Below are positions 26,814-33,841 of a stretch of DNA of 64,000 bases, in pieces. This DNA is from Sphaerisporangium corydalis (GTDB taxonomy: Bacteria; Actinomycetota; Actinomycetes; Streptosporangiales; Streptosporangiaceae): contig NZ_JANZYP010000033.1 in the NCBI RefSeq assembly GCF_025506355.1, positions 33,141 through 97,140 of the forward strand, written 5' to 3'. The notes beneath the pieces are model-generated. The model had not been told where the DNA came from. It saw only the letters and a list, made by a program, of their open reading frames with translations, and did no database searches. Position 1 is the first letter of the stretch, and every line of letters begins with the position of its first letter. The translations under genes and the position numbers were made by a program.

Positions 26814-28453
26814 GCCTTCGCGACCCATGCGTCGTAGAAGGTCGGGTACGCCTGCGGCTCCCAGCCGATGTCGTGCGCCGACCTGTTCGTGCCGAGCAGG
26901 TAGGTGAAGACGTACACGGGGAAGATCGCGGCGTCGTCGATGACCTTCCGCTGGACCTCGGCGTACAGCCCCGCGCGCTTGGTCAGGTCGGTGGTGGCCA
27001 GGGCGTCGCCGAGCCACCCGTCCACCTCGGTGTCGCGGTAGCGGGCCAGGTTCTGCCCGAACAGCGTGGGGCTCGGGATGGTGGAGACGGCGAACAGGTT
27101 GCGCAGGGCGTCGCCGTCGGCGCGCTGCCAGCTGAAGTCGACCAGGTCGTAGTCGCCGGAGATGGCCTTGGGGGCGAAGTCGTTGGCGGTGACGTCGTCG
27201 AAGTGCACCTCGAAGCCGATCTTCTTGGCCTCGGCCTGCACCTGTTCGGCGAGGGTGCCGCGCTGTTCCCTGGCGAGCGCCTTCAGGAACGGCCAGTGGA
27301 CCGTCAGGCGCCTGCCGTCCTTGGTGCGGTAGCCCTCGGCGTCGCGGCCGGTCCAGCCCGCCTCGTCGAGCAGTCTCCCCGACTCCGCGGCGTCGTACTT
27401 CCACTGGGTCTCGGTGGACTTGTCGTACCCGGGCGTGACCGGGGAGATGGGGCTGGAAGCGGGGGCGAACGAGCCGAAGTACAGCTTGCCGACGATGGTG
27501 GCGAAGTCGATGCCGTCCCGGAAGGCCTGCCGGACCTTGGGGTCGGTGAACACGCCCTTGGCGGTGTTGGGGAAGTAGTTGTAGTTGCCGCCCGGGGCCT
27601 GCCGCCGGGTGATGGCGAGCTTGGGGTCGGCCTCGACCCGCTTGACGCTCACCGGCGGGACGCTCGCGATGGCGTCGATCTGCCCGCTGGTCAGCGCCCC
27701 GAGCCGGACCGAGTCCTCGATGAGGACCTTGAACTGGAGCTTCTCCAGGTAGGCGGGCCCGGTGTGCTTGGCGCCCTGCGGGGCCCAGTTGTAGGCGGGG
27801 TTGCGGTGGTAGGTGATGCCCTGGTGCGGGGTGAAGGCGTCGATGATGAACGGCCCGGTCCCGACGACCTTCTTGGCGAGCGCCTCGGCGCCCTGGGCGA
27901 GCGATTTGGGGGACTGGATCCCGAAGTACGCGGTGGCCAGCGCCGCGAGGAACGGGGAGTACGGCTTGGCGAAGGACACCTCGACGGTGTGGGCGTCCAC
28001 GACCTTGGTGCCGGTGTAGGGGCCGAACGCGGCGGCGGCGAGCTGTGACCTGGTCTTGGGGTCGACGATGTGGTCGAGGTTGGCCTTCACCGCGGCGCCG
28101 TCGAAGACGGTCCCGTCGGTGAACCTCACGTCCTCGCGCAGCTTGAAGGTGTAGGTCTTCCCGCCCGGTGAGATCTTCCAGGAGGTGGCCAGCCAGGGGT
28201 GGATCTCGCCCTTGTCGTCGAGCGAGACCAGCGAGTCGAGCGCCGGGCGGGTGAACAGGCCGGTCACGTCCTGCGGGCTGGCGTGCGGGTCGAGGTTCAG
28301 CGGCTCGGTGTTGACGCCGAAGACGAGCGTCCCGCCCTTGGCCGGGGCGCCGGACGGCGTGCCGGTCGTGGCGGGGGTGCCGCCGCAGGCGGTCAGGGCG
28401 GCGAGGGGGAGGAGGGCCAGCCCCGCCAGGCGGGATTTGCGGAGGGGGTTCAA
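26810..28453 (-). CDS. ABC transporter substrate-binding lipoprotein, family 5
   Basis: A 547-residue extracytoplasmic binding protein. A lipoprotein signal peptide is clear (Arg/Lys start, hydrophobic core, LTACGG lipobox with Cys near residue 23). LDPHASPQDVTGLFTRPALD, SPKSLAQGAEALAKKVVGTGPF and the C-terminal DFSWQRADGDALRNLF are typical of SBP family 5. The start codon is a TTG at 28453 following GGAAAGG at the end of the riboswitch leader. It is the first gene of the sulfur operon and sets substrate specificity; the ligand is unknown. Confidence 0.93.
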   Translation of the reverse strand: MNPLRKSRLAGLALLPLAALTACGGTPATTGTPSGAPAKGGTLVFGVNTEPLNLDPHASPQDVTGLFTRPALDSLVSLDDKGEIHPWLATSWKISPGGKTYTFKLREDVRFTDGTVFDGAAVKANLDHIVDPKTRSQLAAAAFGPYTGTKVVDAHTVEVSFAKPYSPFLAALATAYFGIQSPKSLAQGAEALAKKVVGTGPFIIDAFTPHQGITYHRNPAYNWAPQGAKHTGPAYLEKLQFKVLIEDSVRLGALTSGQIDAIASVPPVSVKRVEADPKLAITRRQAPGGNYNYFPNTAKGVFTDPKVRQAFRDGIDFATIVGKLYFGSFAPASSPISPVTPGYDKSTETQWKYDAAESGRLLDEAGWTGRDAEGYRTKDGRRLTVHWPFLKALAREQRGTLAEQVQAEAKKIGFEVHFDDVTANDFAPKAISGDYDLVDFSWQRADGDALRNLFAVSTIPSPTLFGQNLARYRDTEVDGWLGDALATTDLTKRAGLYAEVQRKVIDDAAIFPVYVFTYLLGTNRSAHDIGWEPQAYPTFYDAWVAKA

Positions 28454-28499
28454 GGGTTCGCCTTTCCGTCAGGTGCGTTTCCGCGACCTCACGACCAGG

Positions 28500-28620
28500 A
28501 GCCCGGACGGGCCCCGCGCTTGCGGCGAGGATCTCCTCGCCGCCAGGTTTCCCCGGGGCACCCTGCGCGGTGCGAGGGTTGCCGGTCGACCAGCCGGGGC
28601 TACGCGTCGACACTCAATAC
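28500..28620 (-). promoter_or_regulatory. SAM-IV-like (SAM-I/IV family) riboswitch
   Basis: Read on the minus strand, the leader shows the SAM-I/IV core: GCCCCGGCTGG...CCGGCAACCCTC, then CAGGGTGCCCCGGGGAAACC. Visible helices are CCCCGG pairing with CCGGGG, CUGGUC/GACCGG, and ACCCU/AGGGU. A further perfect 9-bp hairpin with a four-base loop lies at 28522-28543. It begins within about 10 bases of the predicted transcription start and ends about 50 bases before the TTG start of the binding-protein gene, so it may control translation or elongation. High SAM should turn the operon off. Exact borders are estimates. Confidence 0.82.
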
Positions 28621-28628
28621 CTACTTAC

Positions 28629-28657
28629 ATAGTAGGAAAAGTGGGTAATCCCGTCAA
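28629..28657 (-). promoter_or_regulatory. Sigma-70-type promoter of the sulfur operon
   Basis: On the minus strand a TTGACG -35 box (28652-28657) is followed after exactly 17 bases by a TACTAT -10 box (28629-28634). This predicts a start near 28622, just upstream of the riboswitch. The -10 box is part of an inverted repeat, CCTACT (28620-28625) and AGTAGG (28631-28636), which could be an operator. Confidence 0.75.
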
Positions 28658-28676
28658 TGAACCGGACTCCCTCTCC

Positions 28677-28750
28677 TCTCCCGGACGGCGGATGCCCCTC
28701 CTCGACGGCGGAGTCTCTCCCGGGCGGCGGAATCTCTCCCGAACGGCGGA
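28677..28750. repeat. Four degenerate 16-bp direct repeats upstream of the sulfur operon
   Basis: Copies of TCTCCCGGACGGCGGA begin at 28677, 28697, 28716 and 28735 (spacings 20, 19, 19). They differ by one to four bases. They lie directly upstream of the -35 box and between two divergent genes, so they could be a regulator-binding array; slippage is the alternative. Confidence 0.75.
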
Positions 28751-28827
28751 TGGACAGGCTCGGTACGGCACCGGATCCGCCGGACGGCCGATAGGCCGGC
28801 CCGCCACCCCGGGGCGAGGGTGGAGCC

Positions 28828-29844
28828 ATGATGAGGAACTGGACTCGATGGGCCGGATACGCGGCCGCCGTGTGGTCGCTGGCCTACGGGGCGCTCGGCC
28901 TGTACTGGGCACTCGGCGGCGGCGGCTTCCCCTTCGGCCGCGCCGACCCCAACTGGGAACCCGGCCTGTCGGTGCTCGGTGAGATACGACCGCAGACCGC
29001 CGCGCCGGTGATCGCCGTGCTCGGCCTGGTGGGCGCGGTGGCCGGCGTCGCGATGGCCAGAGGCGCGGGAAGCGGCCGGGTCCGGCCGATCCTGCTCGGC
29101 TGGGCGTGGATCTCGGCCGCGGCGCTCGCCATCGTGATCCCCGACAGCCGGGTGCTCATGCTGGTGGCCTACGCGCCGCTGCTGCTGGTCTGGGTGTTCA
29201 CCGGTGTGCCCGGCGGGCAGAGCCTGGCCGAGATCGTGCCCTGGTCGCGGATCAACCTGTTCGTCCTGGTGATCGGCGGGCTGCTGTGGGCGCTGACGGC
29301 GCTCGCCTACCGGCGCCGCACCCTCACCGGACCCGCCCGTCCCGGGTGGGCGGCCCCCGAGGCGGCGCGGCGCTGGGGCCGCTGGGCCGTGTACGTGGCC
29401 GCCGCCATCCCCGCCTTCTACGACGTCAGCCGGATCGCCTGGGCCGCGGGCGTCCCCCTCGGCGTCACCCGGGAGTTCTGGCAGTGGCTCGACGAGTCGG
29501 GCCTGAAGTGGGGCGGGCTGTTCCTCAGCGCGATGGGCGTCGGCGGCGCCGTCCTCACGCTCGGCCTCGTCCAGCGGTGGGGCGAGGTGTACCCGAGGTG
29601 GATCTGGTTCAAGGCCGGGCGGCGGGTGCCGCCGATGCTCGCCGTGATCCCCGCCTCGATCGTCTCGGTCATCGTGCTGTCGGCCGGGCTGATGTACTGG
29701 CGGATGCGCTTCGTCCACGGCTTCGGGCCCGCGAACATGTGGGCCACCTGGGCCCCGTCGCTGCTCTGGCCCGTGTGGGGCCTCGCCCTGGCCGCCGCGA
29801 CCCTCGCCTACCATGTGCGCCGCACCGCCCCGGAACGGCCCTAG
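28828..29844 (+). CDS. Multi-helix membrane protein, unknown function
   Basis: A 338-residue protein with about eight hydrophobic helices and short loops. The first helix region WTRWAGYAAAVWSLAYGALGL is repeated in style at RRWGRWAVYVAAAIPAFYD, suggesting two halves. No catalytic motif is visible and I do not name a family. GGTGGAG precedes the ATG at 28828. The histidine kinase gene starts nine bases after its stop, so the three downstream genes are probably one operon and this protein may be sensed by, or sense for, the kinase. Confidence 0.75.
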   Translation: MMRNWTRWAGYAAAVWSLAYGALGLYWALGGGGFPFGRADPNWEPGLSVLGEIRPQTAAPVIAVLGLVGAVAGVAMARGAGSGRVRPILLGWAWISAAALAIVIPDSRVLMLVAYAPLLLVWVFTGVPGGQSLAEIVPWSRINLFVLVIGGLLWALTALAYRRRTLTGPARPGWAAPEAARRWGRWAVYVAAAIPAFYDVSRIAWAAGVPLGVTREFWQWLDESGLKWGGLFLSAMGVGGAVLTLGLVQRWGEVYPRWIWFKAGRRVPPMLAVIPASIVSVIVLSAGLMYWRMRFVHGFGPANMWATWAPSLLWPVWGLALAAATLAYHVRRTAPERP

Positions 29845-29853
29845 AGTCGGGCC

Positions 29854-30933
29854 GTGGACCTCATCGGGGTGCTGATGGCACTCGGCGCGATGATAGTGGC
29901 CTTCCTGCCACGTGCTCGTCCCGCGCGTGCCGCCATGGCCGGGGGAGCGGTCTCGCTCCTGCCACGTGCTCGCGCGGCGCGTGCCGCCATGGCGGGGGGA
30001 GCGGTCTCGCTCGCGTTCACCGCCGCCCACCTGCCGGCGGGGACGCCGGCCGGCGCGGAGTGGGGGCCGCTGGCGGAGGCGCCGCCGCTCCTGGTGCTGG
30101 TCACGCTCGCGGTGCGCCGCGCCCCCGTCCGGGAGGCCGCGATAGGGGCCGGGCTCGCCGGGGGCGCCGTCGCGACGATCCTGCTGCGGGTCACCTTCCC
30201 CGGCCCGCCCGCCTTGGTGCTGAGCGCCTGCGCGGGCTGGTCGCTGGGCGCGGTGGCGGCGGCCGGGGCCGGGCTGTACCTGCGCTTCCTGGACGGCGGC
30301 CGGCGCCGGGCGGTGGCGAGGGCCGAGCGGTCCCAGCGGCTCGCCCTGGCCCGTGACCTGCACGACTTCGTCGCCCACGACGTCAGCGGGATGCTGGTGC
30401 GTGCCCAGGCGGCCCTGTTCTCGCCGGAACCGCTGCCGCCCGCCGTGGCCGACGCGCTGCGGCGCATCGAGGAGGGCGGCAGGCGGGCGCTGGCCTCGCT
30501 GGACCGCAGCGTCCAGATGCTCGGCGAGACCGATGAGACCGGCGCCCCCGGCATCGAGGCGTTACGCGCCCTCGCCGCCGGTTTCTCGCCGTCCGTGCGG
30601 GTGAACCTCAGCGGCGATCTCCGGCAGGACGTGTCGCGGGAGACCTCCGTCACCGTCCACCGCGTGGTGAGCGAGGCCCTGACGAACGTCCGGCGGCACG
30701 CCCCCGGCGCGACGACCGTCGACATCGCGCTGACCGCCGACGCGAAGGCGGTCCACGTCCGCGTCACCGACGACGGCCGCGCCGGCTCCGGGGATCCCCC
30801 GGGAGACGGGGAGGGGCGGAGCGGTGGCTTCGGACTGGCCGGGCTGGACGAGCTGCTCAGAGCCGCCGGCGGCTCCCTGACGGCCGGCCCCGGCGACGCC
30901 GGATGGCACGTCACGGCGGTGGTCCCCCGATGA
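29854..30933 (+). CDS. Sensor histidine kinase, NarL/DesK type
   Basis: A 359-residue membrane histidine kinase. Several membrane helices fill residues 1-150, with a duplicated 18-residue segment in the first part. The phosphorylation site lies in LARDLHDFVAHDVSG (His near residue 170), as in HisKA_3 kinases. The ATPase part shows RVVSEALTNVRRHAPGA (N box), VTDDGRAG (G1) and GFGLAGLDELLRAAGG (G2). It starts at a GTG and pairs with the response regulator 90 bp downstream. Confidence 0.9.
   Translation: MDLIGVLMALGAMIVAFLPRARPARAAMAGGAVSLLPRARAARAAMAGGAVSLAFTAAHLPAGTPAGAEWGPLAEAPPLLVLVTLAVRRAPVREAAIGAGLAGGAVATILLRVTFPGPPALVLSACAGWSLGAVAAAGAGLYLRFLDGGRRRAVARAERSQRLALARDLHDFVAHDVSGMLVRAQAALFSPEPLPPAVADALRRIEEGGRRALASLDRSVQMLGETDETGAPGIEALRALAAGFSPSVRVNLSGDLRQDVSRETSVTVHRVVSEALTNVRRHAPGATTVDIALTADAKAVHVRVTDDGRAGSGDPPGDGEGRSGGFGLAGLDELLRAAGGSLTAGPGDAGWHVTAVVPR
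29905..30012. repeat. 54-bp tandem duplication inside the kinase gene
   Basis: Two near-identical 54-bp units, 29905-29958 and 29959-30012, both beginning CTGCCACGTGCTCG. They keep the frame and duplicate 18 residues (LPRAR...AMAGGAVSL) in the N-terminal membrane region. Confidence 0.9.
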
Positions 30934-31022
30934 CCCGTGACGACGGCCATGCCGCCCGGGCGGCGGTGATCGCCGATGAACGGTGACGGCGGTCGCCTCG
31001 TCGCGGCGGCGGTGGTCCCCCG

Positions 31023-31655
31023 GTGACCACGCGGATCCTGATCGCCGACGACCAGGATGACGTGCGGATCGGTTTCCGGCTCATCCTCGACTCGCAGCCC
31101 GACATGACGGTCGTCGGCGAGGCGGCCGACGGACGGGCCGCCGTGGAGGCCGCCCGGCTCCTGCGGCCCGATGTGGTGCTCGCCGACATCCGCATGCCGA
31201 GGCTCGACGGGCTGGAGGTCACCCGGCTGCTGGCTCCCGAGACCCGGGTGATCGTGGTGACCACGTTCGACCTCGACGACTACGTGCACGCCGCGCTGCG
31301 CAACGGCGCGTGCGGCTTCCTGCTCAAGCGGTCCGGCCCCACGCTGCTGATCGAGGCGGTCCGCGCCGCCATGGCCGGGGACACGCTGATCAGCCCCCAG
31401 GTCACCGTACGGCTGCTGCGCCACCTGCGGGCGCCCGCGCCCGAGCCCGCCGGGGAGGCGCTGACCTCCCGCGAGCGGGAGATCGCCCGGCTGGTCGCGC
31501 ACGGGCGTACCAACGCCGGGATCGCCGCCGAGCTGTTCATCAGCCCCGGGACGGTCAAGACGCACCTCGCCAACATCCAGCGCAAGCTCGGTGCCGCCAA
31601 CCGGGTCGGCATCGCCGCGTGGGCGTGGAACTCCGGCCTCGCCGCGAGCGAGTGA
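31023..31655 (+). CDS. LuxR/NarL-family response regulator
   Basis: A 210-residue regulator. The receiver domain has the acidic pair in IADDQDD, phospho-acceptor Asp55 in VVLADIRMPRLDG, the Thr in IVVTTFD and Lys in GFLLKRS. The DNA-binding helix-turn-helix is LTSREREIARLVAHGRTN followed by FISPGTVKTHLANIQRKL. It starts at a GTG. It is the cognate partner of the upstream kinase. The intergenic spacer consists of degenerate copies of the end of the kinase gene. Confidence 0.92.
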   Translation: MTTRILIADDQDDVRIGFRLILDSQPDMTVVGEAADGRAAVEAARLLRPDVVLADIRMPRLDGLEVTRLLAPETRVIVVTTFDLDDYVHAALRNGACGFLLKRSGPTLLIEAVRAAMAGDTLISPQVTVRLLRHLRAPAPEPAGEALTSREREIARLVAHGRTNAGIAAELFISPGTVKTHLANIQRKLGAANRVGIAAWAWNSGLAASE

Positions 31656-31682
31656 CCGGCCGGAGGCGCTCGCGTCGGCCGG
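31656..31682. terminator. Hairpin between converging genes
   Basis: CCGGCCG (31656-31662) pairs with CGGCCGG (31676-31682) right after the response-regulator stop. It may serve as terminator for it and, in reverse, for the TetR gene. Confidence 0.55.
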
Positions 31683-31754
31683 GCTTTCAGGGGGGCGCCG
31701 GTCAGGGGTTCGCGTCGGCTGAGGACGTCGGGCGGGCGAGGGTGGGCGGGTCGG

Positions 31755-32366
31755 TCAGGCGGCGTTCGTCGCGGTCGAGGCCTTCAGGCGGGCGATGGCG
31801 AAGTCCAGGGTGGCCTCCAGGTGGGTGAGGCGGCCGGTGGACAGCAGGATGGACACCCCGCCCTGGATCCCGGCGAGCAGCGCCGCCGCCGCCTCCCCGG
31901 CGTCCACGTCGGGGGAGATGTGGCCCTGGACCTGCATGTGCCGGATCCCGGCGAGGATCTGCGCCTGCCACTCGTCCAGCAGCCGGCCGGAGACCGCCTG
32001 CGCCCCCGGCGTGGTGCGGGCGAGCTGTGAGGTCAGGACGCCGAGCGGGCAGTTCTGCCCCTGCAGCCGGTAGCGCCTGACCACCGCGTCCCGCCACTTC
32101 CGCCAGTCGTCCCAGGAGTTCAGGCGGCCCAGGTGCGGTTGCTGGTCGGACAGGACGCGGCCGGCCTCGTGCTCGGCCACCGCCAGCAGGAGCTGCTCCT
32201 TGCCCTCGGGGAAGTAGTGGAAGAGCTGGCTCTTGCTGGTCGCGGTCCGCCTGCGGATGTCGTCGAGCGTGGTGGTGGCGACGCCGTTCTCGCGGATCTC
32301 CCGCGCGGCCCCCTCGACGATGCGCCGCCGGGTCGCCTGGCCCTTGGCCGTGAGTCCGTTCCCCAT
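31755..32366 (-). CDS. TetR/AcrR family transcriptional regulator
   Basis: A 203-residue repressor. The N-terminal helix-turn-helix is in REIRENGVATTTLDDIRRRTATSKSQLFHYF style sequence with the recognition helix at TATSKSQLFHYFPEGKEQL. The C-terminal ligand domain includes NCPLGVLTSQLART, typical of regulators of SDR/oxidoreductase genes. GAGGGTGG precedes the ATG at 32366. It diverges from the SDR gene, and a palindrome lies 20 bp before its start. Confidence 0.9.
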   Translation of the reverse strand: MGNGLTAKGQATRRRIVEGAAREIRENGVATTTLDDIRRRTATSKSQLFHYFPEGKEQLLLAVAEHEAGRVLSDQQPHLGRLNSWDDWRKWRDAVVRRYRLQGQNCPLGVLTSQLARTTPGAQAVSGRLLDEWQAQILAGIRHMQVQGHISPDVDAGEAAAALLAGIQGGVSILLSTGRLTHLEATLDFAIARLKASTATNAA

Positions 32367-32385
32367 GCCGCCACCCTCGCACACT

Positions 32386-32403
32386 ATGGACTCGCGGGTC
32401 CAT
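32386..32403. promoter_or_regulatory. Palindromic operator between the TetR and SDR genes
   Basis: ATGGACTCGCGGGTCCAT is an 18-bp palindrome with a single mismatched pair, the size and symmetry expected of a TetR-family site. It lies 20 bp upstream of the TetR start and 60 bp upstream of the SDR start, so it could repress both directions. Confidence 0.8.
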
Positions 32404-32462
32404 TTCTTCCGGCTCACAATGCACTCACCAGCTAGAACAGCATAAAAGAGACGGGGAAAGTG

Positions 32463-33218
32463 ATGAGTGGAAGACTCCAGGGCCGGACCGCGCTGGTCAC
32501 CGGATCGACCGGCGGCATCGGCGTCGCCGTGGCACGGGCGCTCGCGGCCGAGGGGGCGTTCGTCGTCGTCAGCGGCCGGGACGCGGGGCGCGGCGAGGAG
32601 GTCGTCAGGTCCATCGCCGGCGCGGGCGGTCAGGCCGCCTTCGTCGCCGCCGACCTGTCGAAAGGGGCCCACGCCGTCGAGGCGCTGGCCGCGTCGGCGC
32701 TCGCGGCGGCCGGCGGCCGGCTCGACATCCTGGTCAACAACGCGGCGATGCTCCTGACGCCGACCCCGACGGCCGAGGTCCCCGAGGACACCATCGACGC
32801 GGCGCTCGCCACCAGCGTGAAGTCCATGTTCCTGCTCACCGGCCTGCTGGCGCCGAGGATGGCGGCACGCGGCGGCGGGGCCGTCGTGAACCTCGGGTCG
32901 ATCAACGGCCTGGTCGGCATGGCCCATTCGGCCCTCTACAGCATGACGAAGGCCGCGGTGCACTCGCTCACGAAGTCCTGGTCGGCCGAGTACGGGCCGT
33001 ACGGTGTGCGGGTCAACACGCTGGCCCCCGGCCCCACGCTGACCGAGAAGGTCAAGGGCTACAAGGAGCACCTGGAGCCGATCCTCGCCCGCGCGCCCTC
33101 CCGCCGGGCCAGCGCCCCCGAGGAGATCGCCGCCGCCGCGGTCTTCCTGGCCAGTGACGACGCCGCCAACGTCCACGGCGCGACGCTGACCGTGGACGGC
33201 GGCTTCAGCGCGGTGTGA
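32463..33218 (+). CDS. Short-chain dehydrogenase/reductase
   Basis: A 251-residue classical SDR. Cofactor motif TGSTGGIGVAVA, the NNAA motif, the catalytic Ser in VVNLGSINGL and the YxxxK motif in ALYSMTKAAVH are all present, and the C-terminus reads GATLTVDGGFSAV. The SGRD after strand 2 suggests NADP preference. It reduces or oxidises an unknown carbonyl. GGGGAAAG precedes the ATG at 32463. The divergent TetR gene and shared palindrome imply ligand-induced expression. Confidence 0.92.
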   Translation: MSGRLQGRTALVTGSTGGIGVAVARALAAEGAFVVVSGRDAGRGEEVVRSIAGAGGQAAFVAADLSKGAHAVEALAASALAAAGGRLDILVNNAAMLLTPTPTAEVPEDTIDAALATSVKSMFLLTGLLAPRMAARGGGAVVNLGSINGLVGMAHSALYSMTKAAVHSLTKSWSAEYGPYGVRVNTLAPGPTLTEKVKGYKEHLEPILARAPSRRASAPEEIAAAAVFLASDDAANVHGATLTVDGGFSAV

Positions 33219-33263
33219 CCGGGCGGCGTCCCCGAGGCCGGGCCGTCCCCGGGGCCGGGGGCC

Positions 33264-33656
33264 TCAGCCCGTGCCGCTGATCTTCTCGGGCTCGATGACG
33301 AAGATCACGCGTACCTGGTCGCGGCCGCCCCACCAGGGGTACGGGGTGCCGAGGTACCGCTGGGCGAGCATCTCGATGTGGTCGGCCGCGCCGTCGGTGA
33401 CGACCTCGCGCACCCGGCCGCGCACCTGGAAGTAGCTCGAGGGGTCGTCGGGGTGGGAGATGGCGACGGCCACGCGGGGGTCCCGCTCGATGTTCCTGGT
33501 CTTCACGTGGGTCAGCACGCTGTTGACGAGCACGTGCTCGCCGTCGGTGTCGGCCCAGGTCTGGGTGACCTGCGGCGAGCCGTCGGCCATGGTGGTGGCG
33601 AGGTAGCAGGTGCTCGCCTGGCGCAGCAGCTTGAGCAGTTCTTCGGGAAGTTCCAC
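33264..33656 (-). CDS. PPOX class F420-dependent protein (Rv1155-like)
   Basis: A 130-residue split-barrel flavin/F420-binding protein. STCYLATTMADGSPQVTQTW, the VLVNSVLTHVKTRNIERDPRVAVAI region and YFQVRGRVREVV are the usual motifs. It probably reduces or binds a small substrate with F420H2. The start is a GTG at 33656 after AGGGGATC. It converges on the SDR gene; a GC-rich hairpin with GAGGCC/GGCCTC arms lies in the 45-bp gap. Confidence 0.88.
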   Translation of the reverse strand: MELPEELLKLLRQASTCYLATTMADGSPQVTQTWADTDGEHVLVNSVLTHVKTRNIERDPRVAVAISHPDDPSSYFQVRGRVREVVTDGAADHIEMLAQRYLGTPYPWWGGRDQVRVIFVIEPEKISGTG

Positions 33657-33802
33657 GCGATCCCCTGGCCCCGATCGGATACCGGAGCCTTCGGCCACCC
33701 GGCATGGTCCGCGGCAGCATACCGGCTGCCCGGAAACAGCAGGCGCCGCGACCCCCTCTCGCGGCGACCGGGCGGCGGGCCCACCATCGACAGGCCACCG
33801 GG

Positions 33803-33835
33803 GGTCTCCGGCGGGCGGGGTGCCCGCCGGAGACC
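33803..33835 (-). terminator. Strong hairpin terminator of the metallopeptidase gene
   Basis: A perfect 14-bp stem, GGTCTCCGGCGGGC (33803-33816) with GCCCGCCGGAGACC (33822-33835) and a five-base loop, six bases beyond the stop codon of the minus-strand metallopeptidase gene. Confidence 0.9.
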
Positions 33836-33841
33836 GGGGTG

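Noticed and set aside
28677..28750. Possible CRISPR-like array
   Set aside because: Repeat units are 16 bp with only 3-4 bp between them and there are no spacers or cas genes nearby.
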